Positions 1 to 10,059 are shown, numbered from the stretch's first letter. The stretch: DNA of 64,000 nucleotides from Comamonas koreensis (GCF_021026195.1 NZ_JAJNCT010000034.1:62001-126000), one strand, 5' to 3'. Made by a program: numbers and translations. The notes: a model not told the origin generated them from the sequence alone.

Positions 1-681
1 TTCAACCACCCCATCACCTGGGACTATCTGCACAACCTGCTGCTGCAGATTCGCTGGAGCCTGCCTGGGGTTTTTGAGAACAATGCCTTGCCCCATACGG
101 TCAACGGATCGTTGTGGACCATTCCCATGGAAGTGAGCTGCTATGCCGTACTGGCTGCAGCCGGAACTTTGGGCTTGTTGCGCTGGCATTGGGTATGGGC
201 ATGCTGTTGCCTAGGCTACCTGCTGTGGTTCCTCACCCAGATGACCATGGACCTGCGGGGCGTCATGACCCACTGGTGGGAGTTTCCTGCCTATTTTGTA
301 TTTGGGTCGCTGATCGCTACGCTCAACGACGGGTTTCTGCGCCACCGCCTGGCCTGCTGCGCTGCGGCCTGTGTGGCCGGCGGGCTGCTGTGGGCCTGCG
401 GCTTTAGCTATTCGGCATTGCTGCTGTTTCTGCCCGCCGTTCTGGTGGGGGTGGGAACGCTGTCCTGGCCAGTGCTTCGCCAGGCAGGCGGCTGGGGTGA
501 TGTATCGTACGGGGTTTATCTATATGCCTTCCCGATCCAGCAGACGGTTCGCCATCTCTGGCCCGACTTGGGTTTTGCCAGCAGTCTGGCACTGGTGGCC
601 ACGCTGACCTTGCTGGCCGGCTGGCTATCCTGGCAGTTGGTAGAGGCACCCACCCTGCGCCTCAAACGTTTTTTACGCTGA
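1..681 (+). CDS. Acyltransferase family 3 (OafA/YrhL-like) membrane protein, C-terminal part
   Basis: The reading frame is open from the first base, so the gene starts outside the window and only about 226 C-terminal residues are present. They include the family-typical motif SLWTIPMEVSCY near residue 37, followed by many hydrophobic segments (such as the LLLFLPAVLVGVGTLSW stretch) and an end reading LVEAPTLRLKR, as in acyltransferase-3 proteins that O-acylate cell-surface sugars in the inner membrane. The E within WTIPMEV is the usual conserved glutamate. Substrate cannot be told. It lies 20 bases before the HAD gene on the same strand and may share its transcript. Confidence 0.85.
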   Translation, partial: FNHPITWDYLHNLLLQIRWSLPGVFENNALPHTVNGSLWTIPMEVSCYAVLAAAGTLGLLRWHWVWACCCLGYLLWFLTQMTMDLRGVMTHWWEFPAYFVFGSLIATLNDGFLRHRLACCAAACVAGGLLWACGFSYSALLLFLPAVLVGVGTLSWPVLRQAGGWGDVSYGVYLYAFPIQQTVRHLWPDLGFASSLALVATLTLLAGWLSWQLVEAPTLRLKRFLR

Positions 682-701
682 TCTCTCGCTGTTCCCTCTC
701 T

Positions 702-1484
702 ATGCTTGCTTTGAACCAATGGCTGCCGACCGCCCCCATCCTCGGCCTGCTGACCGATATCGACGACACCCTGACCACAGAGGGCAGCGTCCCTGACAAC
801 GTGGTGCAGGCCATCGCTGCCCTCAAGGCCAAGGGCCTGGCCGTGGTCCCCATCACCGGCCGGCCGGTGGGCTGGAGCGAGCCCTTTGCCGCTGCCTGGC
901 CGGTGGATGCCATCGTGGCCGAGAACGGTGCCGTGGCGCTACGCCGCAATGCCAGCGGCGGACTGGACAAGCTCTACCAGCAGGACGAGGCCACGCGCAT
1001 CGCCAACTTTGCCAAGATGCAGGCGGTGCTGACGCAGATCGAGCAGACGGTGCCGGGCGCCCAGCGCGCCACCGATTCGGCCGGGCGCGAATGCGATATC
1101 GCTGTGGACCACAGCGAGTTCACGCAGATGCCGCAGGCTGATATCGACCGCTGTGTGGCGCTGATGCAGGCGGCTGGCATGAACGCCACCGTCAGCTCCA
1201 TCCACATCAATGGCTGGTTTGGCGGGCACAACAAGCTCGAAGGCGCACGCTGGATCGTCAAGACCTTGTTCGGTCGCGACCTGGACGCGGAAATCGGCCA
1301 GTGGTGCTATATCGGCGATTCCACCAATGACCAGCTGATGTTCCAGCATTTCGACAACAGCTTTGGCGTGGCCAACATCGAGCGCTTTGTGCCCCAGCTG
1401 CAGCACCTGCCGCGCTATGTGACGCGCGGCGAGCGCGGCGCTGGCTTTATCGAGCTGGCCGAACGCATCTGCGCGCTGAAGTAA
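702..1484 (+). CDS. HAD-IIB family hydrolase (sugar-phosphatase-like)
   Basis: 260 residues. The N-terminus carries HAD motif I as DIDDTLTTEG (about residues 20-29), motif II in VVPITGRP (about 48-55), and a late motif GDSTNDQLM (about 206-214), the pattern of Cof/sucrose-phosphate-phosphatase-like HAD-IIB enzymes with a cap domain between. It should be a cytoplasmic Mg-dependent phosphatase acting on a phosphosugar such as a sugar- or glycerate-phosphate; the exact substrate is not visible. The start is the first ATG in frame, but there is no clear Shine-Dalgarno, so translation may depend on the upstream acyltransferase gene. A strong terminator follows. Confidence 0.85.
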   Translation: MLALNQWLPTAPILGLLTDIDDTLTTEGSVPDNVVQAIAALKAKGLAVVPITGRPVGWSEPFAAAWPVDAIVAENGAVALRRNASGGLDKLYQQDEATRIANFAKMQAVLTQIEQTVPGAQRATDSAGRECDIAVDHSEFTQMPQADIDRCVALMQAAGMNATVSSIHINGWFGGHNKLEGARWIVKTLFGRDLDAEIGQWCYIGDSTNDQLMFQHFDNSFGVANIERFVPQLQHLPRYVTRGERGAGFIELAERICALK

Positions 1485-1520
1485 GCGCTGGGGCGGCGAA
1501 CCGGCCGCCCCTGCACGGCA

Positions 1521-1557
1521 AAAACGCCCGCGGCACCTGAGGTGCAACGGGCGTTTT
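1521..1557. terminator. Bidirectional intrinsic terminator
   Basis: Arms AAAACGCCCG (1521-1530) and CGGGCGTTTT (1548-1557) are perfect complements, with an inner GCACC/GGTGC pairing. A and T runs on the two sides let it stop both the HAD gene and the convergent TonB-like gene. Confidence 0.85.
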
Positions 1558-1591
1558 GTCATGCGGAAGGCGTGGAAGCGCTATGTCTGCA

Positions 1592-2023
1592 TCAAGGCTT
1601 GAAGTCGAACTGCTGCTGCAGGATGACCTTCATGGGCTGGTTGTTCTTCATCGCGGGGCGGTACTTCCACAGGCGCACCGCGCGCTCCACCTCGGTGGCC
1701 ATATCACGGGAGGTGGTGGTCAGCGTCTTCACATCGCTGACGGCACCGTCGGTGTTGACGACGAACTGCACGCGCACGCTGGCCGGTTGAGGCTGGGCAC
1801 CAGCCGGGTAAGGAAAGCGTGGCGATGCGCCGGTCAGCAGCTGGGGCGCCGTGTCGCAGGCATTGTCGGCGCAGCCGGCTGCAGCGGGGGCTGCAGTGGC
1901 GGCTGGGGCCGTGGTCGCAGCAGCGCCAGCATCAGGCGTTGGAGCCGGCCCATTGGTGGCGCAACCTGCCAGCAGTGCGGCAAGAACGGTGACAACGGCA
2001 GAACTGGTACGGATCAATGGCAT
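1592..2023 (-). CDS. TonB C-terminal domain lipoprotein
   Basis: 143 residues starting at ATG 2023. A short signal ends in the lipobox LLAGC (Cys about residue 21), followed by an Ala/Pro/Thr-rich linker and a C-terminal TonB-like domain with the typical pattern ASVRVQFVVNTDGAVSDV and RAVRLWKYRPAMKNNQP. There is no N-terminal anchor helix of the classical TonB type, so this is better seen as a periplasmic, lipid-anchored TonB-domain protein than as the ExbBD partner. No exbB/exbD lie nearby. It is a single-gene unit ending at the shared terminator. Role unknown: possibly envelope protein interaction. Confidence 0.75.
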   Translation of the reverse strand: MPLIRTSSAVVTVLAALLAGCATNGPAPTPDAGAAATTAPAATAAPAAAGCADNACDTAPQLLTGASPRFPYPAGAQPQPASVRVQFVVNTDGAVSDVKTLTTTSRDMATEVERAVRLWKYRPAMKNNQPMKVILQQQFDFKP

Positions 2024-2311
2024 GGTCTGAAGCTTCCAAAAGTCTCATGGTGGTGCGGTCCAGGCCAACCTGGCGTGCACAGGGCGCGGCGCAACAACGG
2101 TGCCCGCGCAGCAAACCCCATGTTTTACCACGGGCCTGCGGCTCTAATGTGGAGAAATCGGGTACATGCCCGCCCCAGCATGTCGAAATTGCCGTGCGTG
2201 ACTACGCGTACTGGCACTAGCGGTTAGGATTTACAGCTGTTCGCCCGCAGCCGTGCCCCGGCTGCCCGCGACGGCCCGACCACTGGATACCTCCAAGACA
2301 CGCAAGGAAAA

Positions 2312-3760
2312 ATGGCAATGACCACTGCATATCCGGATACCCGACTGCTGATCAACAACGAATGGCAAGATGCCTCCGATGGCAAGACCATCGATGTGGT
2401 CAACCCCGCCACCGGCAAACCCATCGGCAAGGTTGCTCATGCCACCAAGAAAGACATGGACCGTGCATTGGAAGCCGCTCAGGCGGGTTTCCTGGTCTGG
2501 CGTGCAACCCCTGCCATCGAGCGCGCCAACACCATGCGCCGTGCTGCTGCGCTGCTGCGTGAGCGTGCCGAGCAAATTGGCCGCCTGCTGACCCAGGAGC
2601 AAGGCAAGCCTTTTGCCGAAGCCAAGGGCGAGGTGCTGGCCGGTGCCGGCATCATCGAATGGTTTGCCGATGAAGGCCTGCGCGTCTACGGCCGCATCGT
2701 GCCCGCCCGCGTGCCCAATGTGCAGCAGCTGGTGATCAAGGAGCCGGTCGGCCCCATCGCCGCGTTCACGCCCTGGAACTTCCCGGTCAACCAGGTGGTG
2801 CGCAAGCTAGGCGCCGCACTGGGCACCGGTTGCTCCTTCCTGTTGAAGGCGCCTGAAGAAACCCCCGCATCCCCTGCCGCGCTGCTGCAGTGCTTTGTCG
2901 ATGCCGGCCTGCCCAAGGGCGTGCTGGGCCTGCTGTTCGGCTCGCCCGCCGAGATCTCCGAGTACCTGATCCCCCACCCGATCATCCGCAAGGTGACCTT
3001 CACCGGCTCCACCGCCGTGGGCAAGCAGCTGGCCGCACTGGCTGGCGCCCACATGAAGCGCGTGACGATGGAGCTGGGCGGCCACGCACCGGTGATCGTT
3101 GCAGAAGACGCCGATGTGGAACTGGCCGTCAAGGCCACCGCTGCCGCCAAGTTCCGCAATGCCGGCCAGGTCTGCATCTCGCCCACCCGCTTCTTGGTGC
3201 ATGCCGATGTGAAGGACGCCTTTGTCAGCGCCTTCGTCAAGCACGCCGAAAGCCTGAAGCTGGGTGATGGCCTGACGGACGGCACCACCCTGGGCCCCCT
3301 GGCCAATGCCCGCCGCCTGACCGCCATGGCCCAGGTCGTCGAAGACGCCGCCGCCAAGGGTGCCAAGGTCGCCACCGGTGGCGCACGCGTGGGCAGCGAA
3401 GGCAACTTCTTCGCCCCCACCATCCTGGCCGATGTGCCGATGAACGCCTCGGTGTTCAACGATGAGCCTTTTGGCCCGATCGCCGCGATCCGCACCTTTG
3501 AAAAGCTCGAAGACGCGATCACCGAAGCCAACCGCCTGCCTTTCGGCCTGGCTGCCTACGCCTACACCCGTTCGTACAAGAACGTGCAGCTGCTGTCGAA
3601 CCAGATCGAAGCGGGCATGGTCTGGATCAACCAGGCGGCCACGCCAACGGCCGAGTTCCCCTTCGGCGGCGTGAAGGACTCCGGCTACGGCAGCGAAGGC
3701 GGCCCGGAAGCCATGGAGGCTTACCTGAACTCCAAGGCAGTGTCGATCACCGCCGTGTAA
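2312..3760 (+). CDS. gabD: NAD(P)-dependent succinate-semialdehyde dehydrogenase family protein
   Basis: 482 residues, the usual length of GabD-type aldehyde dehydrogenases. Visible family marks are [10 protein letters not shown] (about 150), the cofactor-region motif [10 protein letters not shown] (about 230), the catalytic glutamate in MELGGHAP (about 254) and the catalytic cysteine in NAGQVCISP (about 288). It should oxidise succinate semialdehyde or a close aldehyde to the acid in the cytoplasm. The ATG at 2312 has AAGGAAAA just upstream; a second ATG two codons later is also possible. It stands alone between a 288-base gap and a terminator, without gabT or a regulator, so the exact aldehyde substrate is inferred from family only. 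Confidence 0.88.
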   Translation: MAMTTAYPDTRLLINNEWQDASDGKTIDVVNPATGKPIGKVAHATKKDMDRALEAAQAGFLVWRATPAIERANTMRRAAALLRERAEQIGRLLTQEQGKPFAEAKGEVLAGAGIIEWFADEGLRVYGRIVPARVPNVQQLVIKEPVGPIAAFTPWNFPVNQVVRKLGAALGTGCSFLLKAPEETPASPAALLQCFVDAGLPKGVLGLLFGSPAEISEYLIPHPIIRKVTFTGSTAVGKQLAALAGAHMKRVTMELGGHAPVIVAEDADVELAVKATAAAKFRNAGQVCISPTRFLVHADVKDAFVSAFVKHAESLKLGDGLTDGTTLGPLANARRLTAMAQVVEDAAAKGAKVATGGARVGSEGNFFAPTILADVPMNASVFNDEPFGPIAAIRTFEKLEDAITEANRLPFGLAAYAYTRSYKNVQLLSNQIEAGMVWINQAATPTAEFPFGGVKDSGYGSEGGPEAMEAYLNSKAVSITAV

Positions 3761-3796
3761 AAACTGCCCAAGGGCCTGTGCGCAGGCCTTGGACAC

Positions 3797-3827
3797 AAAA
3801 AAAGCAAGTCTGCGGACTTGCTTTTTT
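3797..3827. terminator. Bidirectional intrinsic terminator
   Basis: A-rich run plus AGCAAGTC, loop TGCG, GACTTGCT and a T run. It separates gabD from the convergent flippase-like gene. Confidence 0.85.
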
Positions 3828-3857
3828 CTTGGGCGCAACCCTCAGGCCGCAGCAGAT

Positions 3858-4811
3858 TCAGGAGGCTGCATCGGCCTCGCGTTCGCGCCGGCTCGGCAGG
3901 CCAAAGGCGATCGCGCCCAAGGCCCCCTGCACCAACGCATATACGCCGTAGATCAGCCCCACGCCCACCGCCAAGGCCGCCGGCACGCCAAAGGGCGCCA
4001 ACGCCGCCGCACTGGCCGCTTCACGCGTGCCCCAGCCGCCCACGCTGACGGGCAAGGCCGCCATCAGAAAAATGGGGGCCATCGCAAAGGCCCAGGCGGC
4101 CAGGTCCAGATGGATGCCCAGCGCCAGCCCACCCAGCGCCAGGGCTGCGGCGGACAGCAGCTGCACCAGTGCAGAAGAGCCAGCTTGCACCAGCATCTGG
4201 CGATTGAAGTCCGGCCGCGCAGCGGCCTGCAGCAAGGGCTGCAACCAGCCCGGCAGGCTGGCCGCCTGGCGCTGGCCCAGCCACCACAGCAGCAGCCAGG
4301 GCAAAGCAATCCAGACGGCGGTGCCCAGCAGCATCAAAACCTGCAGCGCTGCTGGAGAGATTCGCAGCACAGGCGCCAAGGCGCTGGCGGACAGCACCGC
4401 GCCGATTGCGCCAATGGCGCAGAGCATCCACAGGCCGCTAAAGCGGTCGAGCAGCACCGACAGCGAGGCAGCGGCCTTGCCCTGCCCACTGCGCTGCAGC
4501 ACCACGGCGCGGTAGACATCGCCGCCCACCACCGCGCCGGGCAGCAAGGCATTGAGGCCAATCGCCTGAAAATACCAGCGCAGCGCATCGGGCCAGCGCA
4601 TCGGTGCGCCCAGCCACTGCGCCAGTGCACGCCAGCGCCAAGCAGACACCACGTTCGACGCGATGGCTGCCGCCAGCCCCGCCAGCAGCCAGCGCCCGTC
4701 AGCGGCACGCAAGCGGGCCCAGAGGGCGGCAGGGTCGGCAAAATAGGCCACGGCGCCCAGCAAAGCGGCGCCACACAAGGCCTTGATGCAGGCTTTTTGT
4801 GTACGGTTCAC
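3858..4811 (-). CDS. Lysylphosphatidylglycerol-synthase-TM / flippase-like membrane protein (UPF0104 family)
   Basis: 317 residues with about seven or eight hydrophobic helices. Motifs typical of this family are SAWRWRALAQWLG (about 55-67), LNALLPGAVVGGDVYR (about 87-102) and a late VSVGGWGTREAA (about 250). Members span the inner membrane and often accompany glycosyltransferases, where they are thought to move lipid-linked sugars or aminoacylated lipids across the membrane. The start is GTG at 4811 with no strong Shine-Dalgarno. It follows the GT2 gene by 12 bases and is probably its operon partner. Function is inferred from context; an AglD-like accessory role is an alternative. Confidence 0.8.
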   Translation of the reverse strand: MNRTQKACIKALCGAALLGAVAYFADPAALWARLRAADGRWLLAGLAAAIASNVVSAWRWRALAQWLGAPMRWPDALRWYFQAIGLNALLPGAVVGGDVYRAVVLQRSGQGKAAASLSVLLDRFSGLWMLCAIGAIGAVLSASALAPVLRISPAALQVLMLLGTAVWIALPWLLLWWLGQRQAASLPGWLQPLLQAAARPDFNRQMLVQAGSSALVQLLSAAALALGGLALGIHLDLAAWAFAMAPIFLMAALPVSVGGWGTREAASAAALAPFGVPAALAVGVGLIYGVYALVQGALGAIAFGLPSRREREADAAS

Positions 4812-4823
4812 ACCAGGCGGCGC

Positions 4824-5861
4824 TTAAAGACTCGAAGCGGCAGCGGGCTGCACAGCCTGCTCGCGCGCTGCATGGGCGTCCAGGCGCACCATGCGGGGGG
4901 TGCCGCCGGTCTCGTCGATCACATAGTCGTCCGCATAGTACTGGCGGCCACCGCCCGACTCGTAGTAGATGCGGGTCAGCAGCTCACCGATCAGGCCGGC
5001 GGCGACAAAGGTCATGCCCATCAGCACCAGCATCACGCCGATGATCAGCAAGGGCCGGCCGCCAATGCTCTCACCCATCAGCTTGACGATGAACAGGTAG
5101 GCCAGGATCAGAAAGCCGGGGGTGGCCAGCCACAGGCCCAGGCCGCCAAAGGCATGCAGCGGGCGCTGGCGGTAGCGCATCAGGAAGACCATCAGGATCA
5201 AATCCAGAATCACGCGGAAGGTGCGGTCAATGCCGTACTTGGAGACACCCGCCGTGCGTGCGTGGTGGCGCACAGGTACTTCGGTGATGCGGGCACCGGC
5301 ATCGCGCGCCAGCGAGGGGATGAAGCGGTGCAGCTCGCCATAGAGGTGCACGCGGTCGATGATGTGGCGGCGGTAGGCCTTGAGCGCGCAGCCATAGTCG
5401 TGCAGCTGCACGCCGGTGGCGTTGGAGATCAAACGGTTGGCAATCTTGGACGGCAGCTTGCGCGAGATCGCGGCATCCTGGCGGTCCTTGCGCCAGCCGG
5501 AGACCATATCGACGCTCGGGTCGGTCTCCAGGCGGTTGAGCAGCAGAGGAATGTCGTCGGGCTCGTTTTGCAGGTCGGCGTCCAGGGTCACCACATAGCG
5601 GCCCTGCACCCGGTCAAAACCGGCTTGCAGCGCACTGGACTGGCCATAGTTGCGCGCGAGGATGACTGGGCGCAGCCAGGGCCGCGTGGCAGCCAACTCC
5701 AGCAGGCGCTTGGCGCTGTCGTCCTTGGAGCCATCGTCGACGGCAATCAGCTCATAGCTCAGCGGCTGCGAGCGCATGGCCGCGTCAATCCGGTCGACCA
5801 GGGCGATCAGATTGTCGAACTCGTTGTAGATAGGGACGACGATGGAAACAGCAGGGGACAT
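4824..5861 (-). CDS. Glycosyltransferase family 2 (polyprenyl-phosphate sugar transferase, ArnC/DPM-like)
   Basis: About 345 residues. The N-terminal GT-A domain begins SIVVPIYNEFDNL and shows AVDDGSKDDS (about 40) and the metal-binding DADLQNEPDD (about 94). Two hydrophobic helices near residues 225-300 anchor it to the membrane, the layout of ArnC, GtrB and RgtE-type enzymes that load a nucleotide sugar onto undecaprenyl or dodecaprenyl phosphate. The ATG at 5861 is preferred; a GTG at 5870 in frame is possible and neither has a clear ribosome site. It is divergent from the GT39 gene and 12 bases ahead of the flippase-like gene, which together suggest a lipid-linked sugar route. Confidence 0.87.
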   Translation of the reverse strand: MSPAVSIVVPIYNEFDNLIALVDRIDAAMRSQPLSYELIAVDDGSKDDSAKRLLELAATRPWLRPVILARNYGQSSALQAGFDRVQGRYVVTLDADLQNEPDDIPLLLNRLETDPSVDMVSGWRKDRQDAAISRKLPSKIANRLISNATGVQLHDYGCALKAYRRHIIDRVHLYGELHRFIPSLARDAGARITEVPVRHHARTAGVSKYGIDRTFRVILDLILMVFLMRYRQRPLHAFGGLGLWLATPGFLILAYLFIVKLMGESIGGRPLLIIGVMLVLMGMTFVAAGLIGELLTRIYYESGGGRQYYADDYVIDETGGTPRMVRLDAHAAREQAVQPAAASSL

Positions 5862-6081
5862 AAAAGGCACATTGCAAAAAGCCGCTCAGACAGGCGGCTG
5901 GGCCGGTACCGGAAACGGTGTGCGGCGCAGCCCAACCGGGGTGGGCGACTCTTCTGGCATTGGTAAAACAGCGGTCGCCTATACTACCTGATCCGCTTTT
6001 TCCTCTGCTGCTGATGCGACAGGCTGGTGCCGCGCCTTGGGGCTGCGGGCCCTGTATGCACCAGCATTTCGTGTTTCTGCC

Positions 6082-7629
6082 ATGACCTCTGCGTCCCCCT
6101 CCCCCGCCAAAGATTGGCAGTCCCAGCTCTACCGCCACCCGCTGGCCTGGGTGCTGCTGCTGGCCTGTGCGCATGTCATCTCGCGCGTGGCCATATCGGA
6201 CGGCATGAAATGGGACGAGTCCGAACAAATCCTCTGGTCCCAGCAGTTCCTGCTGGGCTACGGCGCCCAGCCGCCCGCCTACAGCTGGCTGCAATGGCTG
6301 GTGGGCCAGCTGCTGGGCCCCACGGTGCTGTCGCTGTCGCTGGTCAAGCACAGCCTGATCGTGCTCACCTATGTGCTGGCCTGGCAAACCGGCCGCGCGT
6401 TGCTGCCGGCCAAGGGCGCCTTCTGGGTCGCTGGCGGCCTGCTGCTGATGCTGCCGTTTGGCTGGGACAGCGTGCGCGACCAGACCCACACCATTCTGGT
6501 AACCGCGATGACCTTTGGCGCCTGGTGGATGGCCTTGCGCCAGGTGCGCGCACCGGCGCTGGTCAACTTTGTCGGCCTGGGCATCTTCTGCGGCGTGGGC
6601 ATGCTGGCCAAGTACAGCTTTGCGATGCTGATCGGCGTGTTTGCCGTGGCCGCCTTCAGCGTGCCCCAGGTGCGCCGCGCGCTGCTGGGCCGGGGCTGGT
6701 GGCTGGCGCCCTTGATTGGCCTGCTGATCTTTGCCCCGCACGGCTACTGGCTGCTGCACCACTGGCGTGAGGCCACGACCGAGACCATCAACAAGATGGA
6801 CATCTCCACCCAGGTGTCCCACCTCAAGGGCCTGGGCGCCTTGGCGGCCGCCGTGTTCTCGACGCTGGGGCTGTGGCTGCTGGTCAGCCTGGCCAGCTAC
6901 CGCAGCCGTTTGTGGAAAGCCGATGCGGCACCATCCCCCGCTGCAGATGCGGCCCTGCCGGAATGGCGGGTCTGGGCCTGGCCGCTGCTGTGGCGCTACC
7001 TGGCGCTGGTGTTTGCCATCCTGGTGGGCATGGTGCTGGTGGGCGATGTCAGCAGCTTCAAGCAGCGCTGGGTGCTGCCGCTGACGGCTGTGGCGCCGCT
7101 GGCCTTGTATGTATGGCGCCCACGCCTGCTGGCCGATGGCGTGGGCCGGGGCTACACCACCACGGTGCTGGTGTTTGCGCTGATTTTCCTGACCCTGGCA
7201 ACGGTACGCCCCTGGCAGTCCAACCTGCGCAAGGATCCGGACGAGCTCAACCACCCCGTCGCGCAGCTGAGCGCGTCGCTGGCTGCTGCTGGCTACGACG
7301 GCCAAGGCGTCATCGTCGGCTCGGACAACATGGTCGCGGCGATGCTGCGCTCGCGCAACCCCCGGGCCTATGCGACGGCCTGCACGGCCGAGTTTGGCCG
7401 CATGGCCGACTGCCTCGCTCAGGCCCGCGCCAAGGCCGCGCAAACCGGCAGCGGCCTGCTGTACATTGCCCGCATGGACAAGGCCACGCCTGCCTGGTGG
7501 GAGCCGGTGCTGGCCACGGCGCCCGGCGCCGCCATCCAAGATCTGACCCTTCCGTTTTCCCATATGCGTGCCAGCACGCCGCCCATGCACTACCAGTTTG
7601 TGTGGCTGCCCGCACCCATCACACCATGA
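6082..7629 (+). CDS. Glycosyltransferase family 39 (ArnT/RgtB-like) integral membrane protein
   Basis: About 515 residues from ATG 6082; a TTG further upstream is less likely. The first periplasmic loop carries the acidic pair typical of GT-C enzymes in MKWDESEQILW (about 33-43), followed by about ten or eleven membrane helices and a soluble C-terminal tail. Such enzymes take a sugar from a polyprenyl phosphate carrier and attach it to lipid A, core or a glycan on the periplasmic face. Its stop overlaps the epimerase start by four bases (ATGA), so it leads a three-gene operon. The neighbouring UDP-uronic-acid genes suggest galacturonic acid as the transferred sugar; that is inference. Confidence 0.83.
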   Translation: MTSASPSPAKDWQSQLYRHPLAWVLLLACAHVISRVAISDGMKWDESEQILWSQQFLLGYGAQPPAYSWLQWLVGQLLGPTVLSLSLVKHSLIVLTYVLAWQTGRALLPAKGAFWVAGGLLLMLPFGWDSVRDQTHTILVTAMTFGAWWMALRQVRAPALVNFVGLGIFCGVGMLAKYSFAMLIGVFAVAAFSVPQVRRALLGRGWWLAPLIGLLIFAPHGYWLLHHWREATTETINKMDISTQVSHLKGLGALAAAVFSTLGLWLLVSLASYRSRLWKADAAPSPAADAALPEWRVWAWPLLWRYLALVFAILVGMVLVGDVSSFKQRWVLPLTAVAPLALYVWRPRLLADGVGRGYTTTVLVFALIFLTLATVRPWQSNLRKDPDELNHPVAQLSASLAAAGYDGQGVIVGSDNMVAAMLRSRNPRAYATACTAEFGRMADCLAQARAKAAQTGSGLLYIARMDKATPAWWEPVLATAPGAAIQDLTLPFSHMRASTPPMHYQFVWLPAPITP

Positions 7630-8636
7630 AACCTGTTCTCGTCACCGGCGCTGCCGGCTTTATCGGCATGCACTGCGCCTTGCGCCTGTTGGAGCGGGGC
7701 CTGCCCGTTGTCGGCATCGACAACCTCAACAGCTACTACGACGTCGCGCTCAAGCAGGCCCGGCTCGCGCAGCTGCAAAGCCATCCCCACTTCCGCTTCA
7801 TCCAGCTCGATCTGGCCGACCGCGCCGGCATGGCCGCGCTGTTTGATGAAGTGCAGCCCCAACGCGTGCTGCACCTGGCCGCCCAGGCCGGGGTGCGCTA
7901 CTCCATCGACCAGCCCAACGACTACACGGATTCGAACCTGCTGGGCTTTGGCCATGTGCTGCAGGGCTGCCGCAAGCACCAGGTGGCGCACCTGGTCTAT
8001 GCGAGCAGCTCCAGCGTCTACGGCGGCAATGCCAAGATGCCTTATGCAGAGAGCGATGCGGTCGACCACCCGATCAGCTACTACGCGGCCACCAAGAAGG
8101 CCAACGAGCTGATGGCGCACACCTACTCGCACCTCTACCAGATGCCCACCACCGGGCTGCGCTTTTTCACGGTCTACGGGCCCTGGGGCCGGCCGGACAT
8201 GGCCTTGTTCAAGTTCACCAAGGCTATGCTGGCGGGCGAGACCATCGACGTCTATGGCAATGGCCAGCTGGTGCGCGATTTCACCTTCATCGACGACATC
8301 GTCGAAGGCATTCTGCGTGTGCTGGACAAACCCGCCACGCCCGATGCCAGCTATGATCCTCTGCAGCCCAACCCGGGCACCAGCACCGCGCCCTACCGCA
8401 TCTTCAACATCGGCAACAGCCAGCCCACCGTGCTGATGGACTACATCGCCGCGTTGGAATCCGCGCTGGGCATGCAGGCCCATAAGCGCATGCTGCCCAT
8501 CCAGCCGGGCGACATGCACAGCACCTCGGCCGACACCCGGGCCTTGCAGGCCTGGGTGCAGTTCGCCCCTTCTTTCACTGTCACAGACGGAATCCAGCGC
8601 TTTGTCGACTGGTACCGCTCGTTCTACCGCGTATGA
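7626..8636 (+). CDS. NAD-dependent epimerase, UDP-glucuronate 4-epimerase type
   Basis: 336 residues of extended SDR fold. The nucleotide motif GAAGFIG is at about 8-14, the [10 protein letters not shown] strand carries the catalytic Ser region (about 125-134), and [11 protein letters not shown] gives the Tyr-x3-Lys pair (about 150-160). The pattern [17 protein letters not shown] with IDNLNSYYD is typical of UDP-glucuronate 4-epimerases making UDP-galacturonate. It overlaps both neighbours by ATGA junctions, and the following gene supplies UDP-glucuronate, which supports the substrate call. UDP-glucose 4-epimerase is less likely because of the IDNLNSYYD sequence and the ugd neighbour. Confidence 0.88.
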   Translation: MKPVLVTGAAGFIGMHCALRLLERGLPVVGIDNLNSYYDVALKQARLAQLQSHPHFRFIQLDLADRAGMAALFDEVQPQRVLHLAAQAGVRYSIDQPNDYTDSNLLGFGHVLQGCRKHQVAHLVYASSSSVYGGNAKMPYAESDAVDHPISYYAATKKANELMAHTYSHLYQMPTTGLRFFTVYGPWGRPDMALFKFTKAMLAGETIDVYGNGQLVRDFTFIDDIVEGILRVLDKPATPDASYDPLQPNPGTSTAPYRIFNIGNSQPTVLMDYIAALESALGMQAHKRMLPIQPGDMHSTSADTRALQAWVQFAPSFTVTDGIQRFVDWYRSFYRV

Positions 8637-9973
8637 AAGTCACTGTTTTTGGAACCGGCTATGTCGGTCTTGTTCAAGGTGCCGTGCTGGCCGATGTCGG
8701 CCACCAGGTGCTGTGTGTCGATGTGGATGCGGCCAAGGTCGCCGCACTGCAGGCCGGCCAGATCCCCATCCATGAGCCGGGCCTGGACAAGCTCGTCACC
8801 AGCAACCATGCCAATGGCCGGCTGCGCTTTACCACCGATGCGGCGCTGGGCGTCAGCCACAGTGAGGTGATCTTCCTGGCCGTGGGCACGCCCCCTGATG
8901 AGGACGGCAGCGCCGACCTGCAGTACGTGCTGGCCGTGGCCCGCACCATTGCCCAGCACATGGATGGCCCGCGCATCGTCATCAACAAATCCACCGTGCC
9001 GGTAGGCACGGCCGACAAGGTGCGCGCCGTGATCGCCGAGGGCCTGGCCGCACGCGGCGCCAGCTACGGCTTCGATGTGGTCTCCAACCCGGAATTCCTC
9101 AAGGAAGGCGCCGCCGTGGCCGACTGCCAGCGGCCCGACCGCATCATCATCGGCACCAGCAACCCCACATCAGAGGCGCGGCTGCGCGAGCTGTATGCGC
9201 CCTTCAACCGCAACCACGACAAGATCGTGGTGATGGATGTGCGCAGTGCCGAGCTGACCAAGTACGCCGCCAACGCGATGCTGGCCACCAAGATCAGCTT
9301 CATGAACGAGATCGCCAACCTGGCCGAACGCCTGGGCGCCAATGTGGAAGCGGTGCGCCGCGGCATCGGCAGCGATCCGCGCATTGGCTACCACTTCATC
9401 TACCCCGGTGTGGGTTATGGCGGCAGCTGCTTCCCCAAGGATGTGAAGGCCCTGGTGCGCACCGCCGAGGAAATCGGCTTCGACCCCTTGCTGCTCAACG
9501 CCGTCGAGGCCCGCAATGCCGCCCAGCGCCATGTGCTGTTCGAGCGAATCAGCGCCTTCTACGGTGGCCAATTGCAGGGCAAGACGGTTGCGCTGTGGGG
9601 CCTGGCCTTCAAGCCCAACACCGATGACATGCGCGAGGCGCCCAGCCGCACCCTGCTGGAATCGCTGTGGGCCGCAGGCGCCCGTGTGCAGGCCTATGAC
9701 CCCGTCGCGATGCAGGAGGCCCAGCGCATCTATGGCGCGCGCAGCGACCTGGTGCTGGCCGCCGACCCCGAGGCCACCTTGCAAGGCGCCGACTGCCTGG
9801 CCATCGTCACCGAGTGGCAGATCTTCCGCGCGCCCGATTTTGGCCAACTGGCCCAGCGCCTGCGCGACCGCATGATTTTTGATGGCCGCAACCTCTATGA
9901 CCCGGCCTTGGTAGCCGGTTATGGCCTGGGCTATGTGTCCATCGGCCGCCAGCCAGTGCCGCGCAGCGAATAA
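8633..9973 (+). CDS. ugd: UDP-glucose 6-dehydrogenase
   Basis: 446 residues, full length for the family. The NAD site FGTGYVGL lies at about 6-13; the catalytic cysteine is in GGSCFPKD (Cys about 266); the central [11 protein letters not shown] and C-terminal UDP-binding region with [18 protein letters not shown] (about 322-339) are all present. It converts UDP-glucose to UDP-glucuronate with two NAD in the cytoplasm. It is the last gene of the GT39-epimerase-ugd operon, with a four-base overlap to the epimerase and an intrinsic terminator right after, so its product most likely feeds the adjacent epimerase. Confidence 0.95.
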   Translation: MKVTVFGTGYVGLVQGAVLADVGHQVLCVDVDAAKVAALQAGQIPIHEPGLDKLVTSNHANGRLRFTTDAALGVSHSEVIFLAVGTPPDEDGSADLQYVLAVARTIAQHMDGPRIVINKSTVPVGTADKVRAVIAEGLAARGASYGFDVVSNPEFLKEGAAVADCQRPDRIIIGTSNPTSEARLRELYAPFNRNHDKIVVMDVRSAELTKYAANAMLATKISFMNEIANLAERLGANVEAVRRGIGSDPRIGYHFIYPGVGYGGSCFPKDVKALVRTAEEIGFDPLLLNAVEARNAAQRHVLFERISAFYGGQLQGKTVALWGLAFKPNTDDMREAPSRTLLESLWAAGARVQAYDPVAMQEAQRIYGARSDLVLAADPEATLQGADCLAIVTEWQIFRAPDFGQLAQRLRDRMIFDGRNLYDPALVAGYGLGYVSIGRQPVPRSE

Positions 9974-9994
9974 GGCGCCCGCTGGTCAGCCCAA

Positions 9995-10024
9995 AAAAAA
10001 GCGAGTCCTAGCACTCGCTTTTTT
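9995..10024. terminator. Bidirectional intrinsic terminator
   Basis: AAAAAAGCGAGT (9995-10006) and ACTCGCTTTTTT (10013-10024) are perfect complements around a six-base loop. It ends the ugd operon and, on the other strand, the permease gene. Confidence 0.88.
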
Positions 10025-10059
10025 GCTGCCTTGGGGGCCGCCACTGCAACCCTCCCCAC

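Noticed and set aside
3789..5966. Long plus-strand open frame (over 700 codons) across the flippase-like and GT2 genes
   Set aside because: It is antisense to two well-marked genes and rich in Gln, Arg and His in the way typical of reverse frames of GC-rich genes; no motif or ribosome site.
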